This document shows positions 1 to 6,871 of a stretch of 11,041 nt of DNA, one piece after another; position 1 is the first letter of the stretch, and each line of letters opens with the position of its first letter. The stretch comes from Lentimicrobium sp. Its GTDB lineage: Bacteria > Bacteroidota > Bacteroidia > Bacteroidales > Lentimicrobiaceae. The stretch covers positions 1-11,041 of the forward strand of contig JAAXUD010000044.1 of the NCBI GenBank assembly GCA_013336205.1, read 5' to 3'. A program made the translations under genes and the position numbers. Below the pieces are notes generated by a model that worked only from the letters and a program-made list of their open reading frames with translations, made no database searches and was not told where the DNA came from.

Positions 1-3
1 ATG

Positions 4-11
4 CAAAGATA
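4..11 (-). promoter_or_regulatory. Candidate -7 promoter box reading out of the window
   Basis: Read on the minus strand this is TATCTTTG, an exact match to the Bacteroidetes -7 consensus TAnnTTTG, followed by CAT. It lies 64 nt past the stop of the DUF4270 gene and points toward sequence beyond the window start, so it would serve the next minus-strand gene there, which is not visible. I found no TTG element at the expected distance upstream, so this is a single-box call. A short imperfect inverted repeat (CCCTT...AAGGG, about positions 35-55) lies between the DUF4270 stop and this box but is too weak to call a terminator. Confidence 0.4.
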
Positions 12-75
12 GGCGTAAAGTAATAGCGGATTCACCCTTTTATTTTTACAAGGGGCATAGATTTAAGCTAAATGC

Positions 76-1380
76 CTAATCAACAAGTGTATAGTAGATT
101 AAAAGACGCATCTTTCCTTCTGTTGCTTCTGTGCCTTTCAGTGTGACCCTGTTCCCGGTCAGCGATGAACCAACAGCAAAAAGCATCAGGCCGTAGTCGG
201 GTTCATCAGGGTTCAGTAACCTGTCCTGAATATACCTTGTTATTCTGAACTGGTATGATTTTCCGGAATTGGATGTTCCATCTATAAAGGCGGAACCTTC
301 GTCTTCATCAGGAAGTGAAGTGTACAAACCGGCACTGGTAATCTTTTTCAGGGCGATCGTAGCTGGTACTGCGTAAACGCCGCTTGTATCATCAACATTG
401 ATAATAAGCAGGGCTTCGGTAACAGCCATTTTCTTTTGGGCAGCCAATGCTTTCAGATGGGGAATCCTAAGCTTGACTTTTGCGCCGGCCATTGCCTGAA
501 TATACAGGTGCTGGGCCCCGATGGTGGTGTCTCCGTTAAATTGTTGTATCAGTTCAGGTTGAGCACCAGCGTATTCGTAATGATTGTAATTATTAAACCG
601 GGCACTGTATGATCCAATCGGGAAATCGATGGTTGTGGTATCGGTAGCATTGTGGTAATATAACTTCAGTCTCGAAACGGCATCAAGCAGGTTTAAGTAG
701 AGTATAGAACCTGTTCCGGGAGTAGTAGCCTGGGCTGAGGTGATGAAAAGCCCCTTGAATACTTTCTGGAAATTTACGTTATTCTTAAGGGTGTTTGTAT
801 CGGCTGTTATCAGTTTGTTTGCAAACTCCGGAGTAAGAACGATCCTCATATGCGGCGGCATAAAATTGCCATCAACTGAATCAGCTTTTAGAAGATTAGG
901 AACAAAAGTGGCCTGTCCGATAATTTCAGGTAGCAACGGAATCGTGCGTGTTGAGTAATAGGCAGAATCGTAACTGAGTGAATCAGCTATTTCATAAACG
1001 CTGATTGTTTTTGCAGTCAGCGAATCTCCGAATATACCTTTGTAGGTAAGCGTAAGCACCAGCGAATCCGCAACCGGATTTTCCCCAAAAGTAATATTGT
1101 TCTTCGAAAGCTGGTATTGTGTATAAATTGAAGCGGTGGTCGTCCCGAAAATCGGGTCAGCAATACTGCCGAGAAGGTTCAACGAGAGCTCATCCGTGCG
1201 CAATGAATCTTCGGGTATAGTATAAGCGATCAGGCTTGATGTATCAATTAACCCCATATTTAAATGATCTCCCGGAGGAAGGAGATCAAGACCAATAAGA
1301 TCGGGTTCTTTTGCACAGGAAATAGCAGCAATGCCAAGAACTACAAAAGTGTAGTATAATAAAAATCTGTTTTTCAGCAC
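76..1380 (-). CDS. DUF4270-family lipoprotein, probably surface exposed
   Basis: Encodes 434 aa, the usual size for the DUF4270 family, which is confined largely to Bacteroidetes and has no established molecular function. Residues 1-21 form a lipoprotein signal peptide (basic MLKNR, hydrophobic core, lipobox A-I-S-C), so Cys22 is the predicted lipidation site. The residues after it (A-K-E-P-D) resemble the Lys plus acidic export signal that sends Bacteroidetes lipoproteins to the outer face of the outer membrane. The rest is beta-rich, with no transmembrane segment or catalytic motif I recognise; family membership rests on the CAKEPDLIGLDLLPPGD start and the overall pattern. The start is GTG at 1380: no ATG or TTG lies between it and the upstream in-frame stop, and a later start would remove the signal peptide. 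It follows the GT5 gene by 46 nt with no visible terminator, so the two are probably cotranscribed. Confidence 0.85.
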   Translation of the reverse strand: MLKNRFLLYYTFVVLGIAAISCAKEPDLIGLDLLPPGDHLNMGLIDTSSLIAYTIPEDSLRTDELSLNLLGSIADPIFGTTTASIYTQYQLSKNNITFGENPVADSLVLTLTYKGIFGDSLTAKTISVYEIADSLSYDSAYYSTRTIPLLPEIIGQATFVPNLLKADSVDGNFMPPHMRIVLTPEFANKLITADTNTLKNNVNFQKVFKGLFITSAQATTPGTGSILYLNLLDAVSRLKLYYHNATDTTTIDFPIGSYSARFNNYNHYEYAGAQPELIQQFNGDTTIGAQHLYIQAMAGAKVKLRIPHLKALAAQKKMAVTEALLIINVDDTSGVYAVPATIALKKITSAGLYTSLPDEDEGSAFIDGTSNSGKSYQFRITRYIQDRLLNPDEPDYGLMLFAVGSSLTGNRVTLKGTEATEGKMRLLIYYTLVD

Positions 1381-1426
1381 GTTAAAAAAAATTACAGCGT
1401 AATATTTAGCAATACAAGATTACGGC

Positions 1427-2254
1427 TTATTCTGTTCCAAGCCTTTGGGAATTCAGAATTTTATCATAAAAATTGTTATAAGTATCCACGAACCGGTCCA
1501 GAGGTTGGTAGGGTAGCATTGGTTTACCCGATTCATTGGCATAATCAAGCAATTCCTGGTTAACCGTTTCGCTACCGATGATAATTCCTTCCGAAAAATC
1601 TATGGCAGCTTTCATCATGTTAACGTAGGTTGGCTTTTTAAAGTGTTTGAGGTCTTTATTTGTGATACCGTCGAGTTTAATTTTGTTGCCGAAGTCTTTA
1701 TTCAGGGCTTCTTCAAAATCATCGTCATAAATGGAGATCACCAGACGGGTGTCGGAAAATAACGGGTTGTCGCGATAAGCCCGCTTGATGTACATAGGCA
1801 CAAGGCTGGTCATCCAACCATGGCAATGCACAAGATCAGGAGCCCAGCCAAGTTTCTTTACGGTTTCAATAACGCCTCTGGAGAAGAAAATTGACCTTTC
1901 TTCATTGTCCTTGAAAAACTTGTTGTTTTTATCACGGAACATGTACTTGCGCTGAAAGTAGTCATCATTGTCGATAAAATAAATCTGCATTCTGGCTGAC
2001 TGAATAGAGGCAACCTTTATGATGAGCGGGTGATCTGTATCATCAATAATCAGGTTCATTCCCGATAAGCGGATGACTTCATGCAGTTGATTTCTACGTT
2101 CATTAATGTGCCCGAACCGGGGCATAAAGGTACGTATCTCACGCCCTCTCTCCTGTATCCCCTGTGGCAGGTGTCTGCCTACATAACCCATCTGACTGTC
2201 TTTCAGATAGGGTATAATTTCCTGAGATACAAACAGTATCCTGGTTTTTTCCAT
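1427..2254 (-). CDS. Glycogen/starch synthase-like protein, GT5 N-terminal domain only
   Basis: Encodes 275 aa matching only the N-terminal Rossmann half of glycosyltransferase family 5 (starch/glycogen synthase catalytic domain). Visible landmarks are ILFVSQEIIPYLKD (6-19), the HLPQGIQERGREIRTFMPRFG stretch in two parts (28-48), and VHCHGW (142-147), corresponding to the HxHDW region. Full GlgA is about 480-550 aa and has a C-terminal GT1 domain, absent here. The ADP-glucose motif KxGGL of GlgA is replaced by KDSQM (18-22), so normal glycogen synthase activity is doubtful. Half-length GT5 proteins next to DUF4270 are a recurring Bacteroidetes arrangement, so this is probably a conserved variant and not a fresh truncation. 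I chose ATG 2254: it has GGGAG just upstream (complement of 2259-2263), while the longer reading would begin at TTG 2281, about where transcription should start from the -7 box at 2286-2293. Confidence 0.8.
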   Translation of the reverse strand: MEKTRILFVSQEIIPYLKDSQMGYVGRHLPQGIQERGREIRTFMPRFGHINERRNQLHEVIRLSGMNLIIDDTDHPLIIKVASIQSARMQIYFIDNDDYFQRKYMFRDKNNKFFKDNEERSIFFSRGVIETVKKLGWAPDLVHCHGWMTSLVPMYIKRAYRDNPLFSDTRLVISIYDDDFEEALNKDFGNKIKLDGITNKDLKHFKKPTYVNMMKAAIDFSEGIIIGSETVNQELLDYANESGKPMLPYQPLDRFVDTYNNFYDKILNSQRLGTE

Positions 2255-2285
2255 AATTCTCCCGGTAACTTGTCCAAACAAAGTG

Positions 2286-2293
2286 CAAAATTA
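2286..2293 (-). promoter_or_regulatory. -7 promoter box for the GT5-DUF4270 unit
   Basis: On the minus strand this reads TAATTTTG followed by CAC, an exact TAnnTTTG match and the form often seen just upstream of Bacteroidetes genes. It implies a transcript start near 2280 and a leader of about 25 nt before ATG 2254. No TTG lies 19-21 bp upstream, so the -33 element is missing or divergent. Confidence 0.55.
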
Positions 2294-2477
2294 GCAAAAA
2301 TTATACAAACTTTTACTGTTTCAACTTATTACAGGCTTGTTAATCAGTGCAAAACGGTTTCAAAAATTGAAAAAAGCTTACATGGAATTAATCTCTATAC
2401 TTTGAGTTTCAGTGGGTTAAACGAAATCAAATTTTGAAATCAGGCATTTTGGTACCCGAAATTTTTTTTAACATTTA

Positions 2478-2491
2478 TGCAAACGATTGCA
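2478..2491. promoter_or_regulatory. LacI/GalR-type operator-like palindrome
   Basis: The sequence TGCAAACGATTGCA is a near-perfect even palindrome: of its seven symmetric base pairs only the third from the centre (A/A) fails. The TGCAAnCGnTTGCA pattern with a central CG is the classic shape of sites bound by LacI/GalR-family regulators. It lies 115 bp upstream of the oxidoreductase -7 box and 184 bp upstream of the GT5 -7 box, further than usual for a simple repressor site, so it may act in activation or at a promoter I did not recognise. No LacI-family gene is present in the window. The shape is directly visible; the binding protein is inference. Confidence 0.45.
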
Positions 2492-2606
2492 CTGCGATTT
2501 TTCTTATTTATAATCATTCTAAGTTAAGTAATTGAAAATGACCTGATAAGATTTAAAATAAGTAAAAAAATTGTTTCTGATTATTTTTGAGCATACCAAA
2601 TAGTTA

Positions 2607-2614
2607 TAATTTTG
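2607..2614 (+). promoter_or_regulatory. -7 promoter box for the fused oxidoreductase gene
   Basis: TAATTTTG matches the Bacteroidetes TAnnTTTG consensus and is followed by CC. The nearest upstream TTG (2587-2589) is 17 bp away, shorter than the 19-21 bp expected, with TTT at the ideal position, so the -33 part is weak. It predicts a transcript start near 2620 and an untranslated leader of about 75 nt. Confidence 0.5.
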
Positions 2615-2694
2615 CCTCGTTTATAAATCATTCCTGACAGACCCTGATTTTCACCCTGCTACATAAAACTGAACTAACTTTAAAACAATCTGTA

Positions 2695-5600
2695 ATGAAT
2701 AAAATTATCATCCACCCGATCATTGACATTGTTCCGGCTGAAAAGATTACTTTTTTATTTGAAGGAAAAGAGATATCAGGCGAAAAGGGTTTCACCATTG
2801 CAGCGGCGCTGCACCAGGCCGGATTTCCAGTCCATAGTCATAGCCTTCGCAACCGGGAGCGCAGTCTTGAATGCGGAATAGGGAAATGCGGCGCCTGTGA
2901 AATGCTGGTCGATGGTCAGATAAAGCGCATTTGTATTACAACGGTTGACAATGTTAAAGAAGTACAGGAAATACCGCATGATTTTGCGCCTTCGCTGATT
3001 GAACCAGATAAAAAATCACCCACCAGAATTTTTAAAACGGTGGTGGCCATTATTGGTGCCGGCCCTGCTGGCCTCGCTGCCCGTGAGGAACTAAATCGTC
3101 ATGGCGTCGACAATATTGTAATTGACAATAACGATCGGATTGGTGGTCAGTTTTTAATGCAGACCCATCAGTTCTTCTTTTTCGAGAAGGAAAAGAAATT
3201 TGGCGGTATGCGTGGATTCGATATTGCCCAAACCCTGGCCGGCGACGACCACACGGGCATTTTCCTGAACTCAACCGTTTGGGATCTGCTTGAAGGTAAA
3301 AGGATTGCTGTTAAGAATATAAAAACCGACGAAATCTATTACGTTGATGCGGAATATCTGGCCATTGCCACTGGTGCAGTTCCATTTATGCCTGCATTTG
3401 AAAATGACGATTTGCCTGGTGTATATACTGCGGCTGTTGTCCAGAAAATGATGAATACAGAGCTGACCCTGCTGGGTAAAAATGTATTGACGGTTGGTGC
3501 CGGGAATATTGGTTACCTCACCTCCTATCAGTTGATGCAGGCAGGTGCTAATGTAAAAGCCATCATAGAGGCTCAGTCTGTTGAAGGAGGCTTTCCTGTG
3601 CAGGCGAACAGGGTCCGTCGCTTAGGCATTCCGGTTATTTTGTCGCACATCCTGCTTAAAGCCATTCCAAACGAGAATCATGACGGTATAGTAGGTGCGG
3701 TTGTAGCCGAATGTAAAAATTTTCAACCGATTCCCGGCACCGAAAAAGTTATTGAAGGAATAGATGCCATTAATATCTGCACCGGCCTCGTACCTGATGA
3801 CCAATTGCTGATAAAAGGCAATGAAGTATTTGGACGCGCCTGTTTCGGAGCAGGGGATGCCATCCGGATAGGCGAAGGCACCAGTGCTGTGCTCCGGGGC
3901 AAACAGGTCGCTTTTGAAATTATGAGCGAAATCGGAACCCGTTTTAGTTATAATGAGTTTCTGAAAGTATCAAAGGAATATATCGACTCCCAGCAGCATC
4001 CTACCCGGGTGATTGAAATGCCCGCATTGCCAACCGCTGAAAGAATGGCCGCCAAACCCTTTGTTCAGATTGATTGCCTTTACGGATTTGCCTGTAACCC
4101 TTGTGAATTTGCCTGCCCTCATGGAGCCATTACCAAAACCTCGACCAGCACAGTTCCGCAGATAGATTTCGACAAATGTATCGGCTGTATGGATTGTGTT
4201 TATCAATGTCCGGGCCTGGCTATTTTCGGTTATCATATCGGTAAAGATTGGTTGTTTCTGCCGATTGAATATCACGTAGACGAAAAGGCTGAAGTCTATC
4301 TGGTCGACAACAATGGGAATAAGCTTGGAGAAGGCATCGTTGAGAAAATTCTTAAGAAACCGAATAAGACCAATATCGCCAGGGTGAAGGCTATAGATGT
4401 TCATGGAAGTGATTTGGTAAATGTCCGCGGATTTATTGTGAAGGATAATTATCCTGCAGCAGTCAGTATGACACCGGTAGGTTATGACAAGGAAGAGGAA
4501 ATGTATGTCTGCCATTGCGATGATGTTACACTCAGCGAAGTTTTGGAAACAATCGGTGATCGTAAGTTCATTTCGGTGGATGAGGTAAAGCACACTACAC
4601 GACTTGGTATGGGCGCTTGTCGCGGAAAGCGTTGTATTCCCCGGTTAAAACAAACGCTGCGTAATTACGATATTTCTATAGTTGGCGATGCTACGCCCCG
4701 CGGACCATTGTCCAACCAGCTATCAATGGGTGAACTTTACCCACGCGATGTGCATGAAGAGGTATACATAAGCGCCAATGGCAGCAGGCCGAAGGTTGTG
4801 AAGGTAAAATCCCTCGTTGCAGGTGGCGGTATCGGTGGATCTGCCTTGTTCCGCTACCTGTCTGAGGCTGGGGAACAGCCGGTGCTGATCAACGCGGGTC
4901 GTGGCGCATCGTGGCGAAATATTGCCGGTGGCCGTCCCGCATTCAGTCTTCCAGAAATTGCCGATATCGCAAGACACAATCTCGAGATTTTTAAAGATCT
5001 GCAAACCAGACAGGATGTTAACTTCAGGCAGATTAACTATGTAACATTTGCCCATGACGAAGCTATGTACCGGGCCCTGGAAGAATCAAGGTCATGGTCT
5101 GATGCCTGGATGGTGGGGCCGAAAGACTATGGTAAGGAGATATCATCCTACATAAATCCAAAGCTGGATAATTACCTGGGGGCGTTAATCACCCGCGATT
5201 GCTGGCAGGCCACCCCTGGCCGTGTTATCGATCTGATCCGCCGCATAGGAATTCACAGTGGTGGAACAGTGAAGGAAGATTGCAAACTGATTGATGTCAG
5301 GCGTGATGGGACCCTTTACCGCATTTTGGTCCAGGATCACGAAAAGCAATATGTTGAATATCAGACTGAAGTGTTTATTAATGCCCTTGGGCCGGAAGCC
5401 GGAAAATTTGCTGATATGCTTGGACTGGTAACAGGGATGTATCCGGTTAAACATCAGGCATTTATTACACGCCGTTTACCAATGATGGGACTTAATGGCC
5501 GTCCGCTCGATATGATCATTGACCGCAGAAAGTATAAGGGTTTTGTGGCTGTTTATGGACAACAGCTGGCCGAAACAGGCCAGATTATCGGATGCGCCTC

Positions 5601-5928
5601 TCCAGCCGTTGAGCCTATGGAAACGGACAAAAACCTGAAAATAAACTCACAGCAATTTCTTGAAATAGCTTCCGAAGTGTTTGTTAACTGGTTTCCGAAC
5701 CTGTCATCTGTAGGTTTCCAGGCGGTTTGGGCCGGTTATTACGTTGAACCCCGGATGATAATTGACCCGGATCTGGGTTTGTTTGTGGGGCTTCGCGGAC
5801 AGGGATTCATGCTGGGTCAGTATCTGGCCAAAATGTATGTTGATAAACTTATGGGAAAACCGGTTCCTTCCTATTTTGAAAGACTTAAACTAAGTGGCGA
5901 TGGTTTGCCGGAAAAAGCATTCAAGTAG
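2695..5928 (+). CDS. Fused multi-cofactor amine/imino-acid oxidoreductase (HcnABC/SoxA-SoxB-like)
   Basis: A 1077-residue soluble protein that joins modules normally on separate subunits. In order: a ferredoxin-like [2Fe-2S] domain (about 18-95; C60, C65, C68, C80); a pyridine-nucleotide-disulfide-type FAD/NAD(P) module (about 115-410; GAGPAG 121-126, GAGNIG 268-273, GAGD 385-388); two [4Fe-4S] motifs (C461, C467, C470, C474 and C495, C498, C501, C505); a BFD-like [2Fe-2S] domain (C606, C608, C642, C647); and a DAO-type FAD oxidase/dehydrogenase domain (about 704-1055; GGGIGG 710-715). HcnA-HcnB-HcnC, opine oxidase and D-hydroxyproline/proline dehydrogenase complexes use the same parts, so oxidation of a secondary amine or imino acid by the DAO part, with electrons passed along the clusters, is the likely reaction. 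The substrate is unknown. ATG 2695 is followed at once by conserved sequence. The gene stands alone, without catabolic or transport neighbours. No signal peptide or membrane segment. Confidence 0.85.
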   Translation: MNKIIIHPIIDIVPAEKITFLFEGKEISGEKGFTIAAALHQAGFPVHSHSLRNRERSLECGIGKCGACEMLVDGQIKRICITTVDNVKEVQEIPHDFAPSLIEPDKKSPTRIFKTVVAIIGAGPAGLAAREELNRHGVDNIVIDNNDRIGGQFLMQTHQFFFFEKEKKFGGMRGFDIAQTLAGDDHTGIFLNSTVWDLLEGKRIAVKNIKTDEIYYVDAEYLAIATGAVPFMPAFENDDLPGVYTAAVVQKMMNTELTLLGKNVLTVGAGNIGYLTSYQLMQAGANVKAIIEAQSVEGGFPVQANRVRRLGIPVILSHILLKAIPNENHDGIVGAVVAECKNFQPIPGTEKVIEGIDAINICTGLVPDDQLLIKGNEVFGRACFGAGDAIRIGEGTSAVLRGKQVAFEIMSEIGTRFSYNEFLKVSKEYIDSQQHPTRVIEMPALPTAERMAAKPFVQIDCLYGFACNPCEFACPHGAITKTSTSTVPQIDFDKCIGCMDCVYQCPGLAIFGYHIGKDWLFLPIEYHVDEKAEVYLVDNNGNKLGEGIVEKILKKPNKTNIARVKAIDVHGSDLVNVRGFIVKDNYPAAVSMTPVGYDKEEEMYVCHCDDVTLSEVLETIGDRKFISVDEVKHTTRLGMGACRGKRCIPRLKQTLRNYDISIVGDATPRGPLSNQLSMGELYPRDVHEEVYISANGSRPKVVKVKSLVAGGGIGGSALFRYLSEAGEQPVLINAGRGASWRNIAGGRPAFSLPEIADIARHNLEIFKDLQTRQDVNFRQINYVTFAHDEAMYRALEESRSWSDAWMVGPKDYGKEISSYINPKLDNYLGALITRDCWQATPGRVIDLIRRIGIHSGGTVKEDCKLIDVRRDGTLYRILVQDHEKQYVEYQTEVFINALGPEAGKFADMLGLVTGMYPVKHQAFITRRLPMMGLNGRPLDMIIDRRKYKGFVAVYGQQLAETGQIIGCASPAVEPMETDKNLKINSQQFLEIASEVFVNWFPNLSSVGFQAVWAGYYVEPRMIIDPDLGLFVGLRGQGFMLGQYLAKMYVDKLMGKPVPSYFERLKLSGDGLPEKAFK

Positions 5929-6032
5929 AGTTTATTAACATTCCGGATTTTTCATCAGGATATTAATAATACCAAAGCCCTTTAGTTTCGGTCATTCTGT
6001 TGCATTTGTGAAAGATAGACCCGAATAAATAT

Positions 6033-6063
6033 TTGTTAATAACAATAATAATTTCTACTTTTG
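6033..6063 (+). promoter_or_regulatory. Bacteroidetes-type promoter of the DUF177-rpmF-plsX-fabH operon
   Basis: TTG at 6033-6035 (-33 element) and TACTTTTG at 6056-6063 (-7 element, TAnnTTTG) are separated by exactly 20 bp, the textbook spacing for the primary sigma factor of Bacteroidetes. The -7 box is followed by CACCC. It predicts transcription from about 6069 and a leader of about 24 nt to the GTG start at 6093. The long A/T-rich stretch between and upstream of the boxes suits a strong ribosomal-protein promoter. Confidence 0.8.
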
Positions 6064-6092
6064 CACCCCTTAAACCTGAAACAATAAGAGCC

Positions 6093-6611
6093 GTGGATTA
6101 CCTGAAGCAATTTGTAATCCCATTTGTAGGATTAAGTGCTGGTAATCATCAGTTTGAATTTGAAATTGATGATAAGTTCTTTGCATCTTTTGAGTACTCA
6201 GAAATCAAAAAAGCCAGGGTTACAGTCAGTCTTGACCTGAACAAACAGGAGCGGATGCTGGTATTGAATTTTTCTCTTTCAGGCACCTTGCAGGTTCGTT
6301 GCGATCGTTGTCTGGATGAATTCGACATGCCGGTTGAATCTTTTGAAGAGTATTTTATCAAATTTGGCCTTGAACACAGGGAAGAAGACGATAACATACT
6401 GGTTATTGCTGAAAATGAAACCCATATTGATGTGGCCCAGTTGATTTTTGATTATCTTAGCCTTTCGGTACCTTACAGGGTTGTTCATCCTGACGATGAG
6501 AACGGAGTCAGTCAATGTAACCCCGAGGTTATTAAAAAGATAGAAGAACTTTCAGCACGCAAAGAAAATGAATCTCAATGGGATGCATTAAAAAACCTGA
6601 ATCTCGAATAA
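6093..6611 (+). CDS. DUF177 / YceD-family protein, 50S- and rpmF-linked
   Basis: A 172-aa DUF177 protein. The family (YceD in E. coli, linked to 23S rRNA accumulation in plants and bacteria) is almost always encoded next to rpmF. The signature Cys pair is CDRC (70-73) in the sequence RCDRCLDEF, with a further His132 and Cys142 that may complete a metal site. The typical C-terminal motif is present as QWDALKNL (162-169). I set the start at GTG 6093, giving (M)DYLKQFVIPFVGL, the usual N-terminus for Bacteroidetes members. A longer frame opens at TTG 6033, but that TTG is the -33 promoter element and lies upstream of the predicted transcript start. It is the first gene of the operon, 28 nt before rpmF. 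Confidence 0.88.
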   Translation: MDYLKQFVIPFVGLSAGNHQFEFEIDDKFFASFEYSEIKKARVTVSLDLNKQERMLVLNFSLSGTLQVRCDRCLDEFDMPVESFEEYFIKFGLEHREEDDNILVIAENETHIDVAQLIFDYLSLSVPYRVVHPDDENGVSQCNPEVIKKIEELSARKENESQWDALKNLNLE

Positions 6612-6639
6612 GTATTAACCATAATAAAGATTAAAAGTA

Positions 6640-6825
6640 ATGCCAAATCCAAAACATAGGTTTTCCAAAACCAGGACAGCTAAAAGAAGAACACATTATA
6701 AAGCCGTAGCTCCAACTGTAAGCATCTGCTCTAATTGTGGAACATCTGTACTTTACCACAGGGTTTGCTCAGAATGTGGTTATTATAAAGGAAAGCTTGC
6801 TATTGAGAAAGCAACAACTGCATAA
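6640..6825 (+). CDS. rpmF: 50S ribosomal protein bL32
   Basis: A 61-aa basic protein beginning MPNPKHRFSKTRTAKRRTHY, the standard bL32 N-terminus in Bacteroidetes. It is the zinc-binding form, with two CxxC pairs (C30/C33 and C43/C46) forming a Zn ribbon. bL32 is part of the large ribosomal subunit near the peptidyl-transferase centre and exit tunnel. All four cysteines are present, so this is the C+ paralog and not the zinc-independent type made under zinc starvation. It lies between the DUF177 gene and plsX (46 nt downstream), the widely conserved order that ties ribosome and membrane-lipid synthesis together. Confidence 0.97.
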   Translation: MPNPKHRFSKTRTAKRRTHYKAVAPTVSICSNCGTSVLYHRVCSECGYYKGKLAIEKATTA

Positions 6826-6871
6826 GTATCTGTATTTTGCATACACGCTTTCCTAAACAAAACCAAACCAG

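Larger units (their letters stand above)
2255..2694. other. Divergent intergenic region, AT-rich, two promoters and a palindrome
   Basis: This 440-bp gap separates the minus-strand GT5 gene from the plus-strand oxidoreductase gene. It is clearly more AT-rich than its flanks, with several A/T runs, and no reading frame in it looks like a gene; the open frame that crosses about 2081-2437 on the plus strand is mostly the antisense of the GT5 gene. It holds one -7 box for each direction and a LacI-like palindrome (listed separately). The region 2310-2470 shows nothing I can name. Confidence 0.7.

Noticed and set aside
2081..2437. 118-aa plus-strand open frame over the GT5 5' end and intergenic region
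   Set aside because: Its first half is antisense to the GT5 gene and the rest is AT-rich promoter sequence; no domain and no promoter in front.
2255..2694. Riboswitch or structured leader for the oxidoreductase gene
   Set aside because: The predicted leader is only about 75 nt, AT-rich and without conserved paired elements that I recognise.
3970..4593. 207-aa open frame on the minus strand inside the oxidoreductase gene
   Set aside because: It is fully antisense to well-conserved cluster-binding and BFD sequence of the real gene; its own translation has no recognisable domain or start context.
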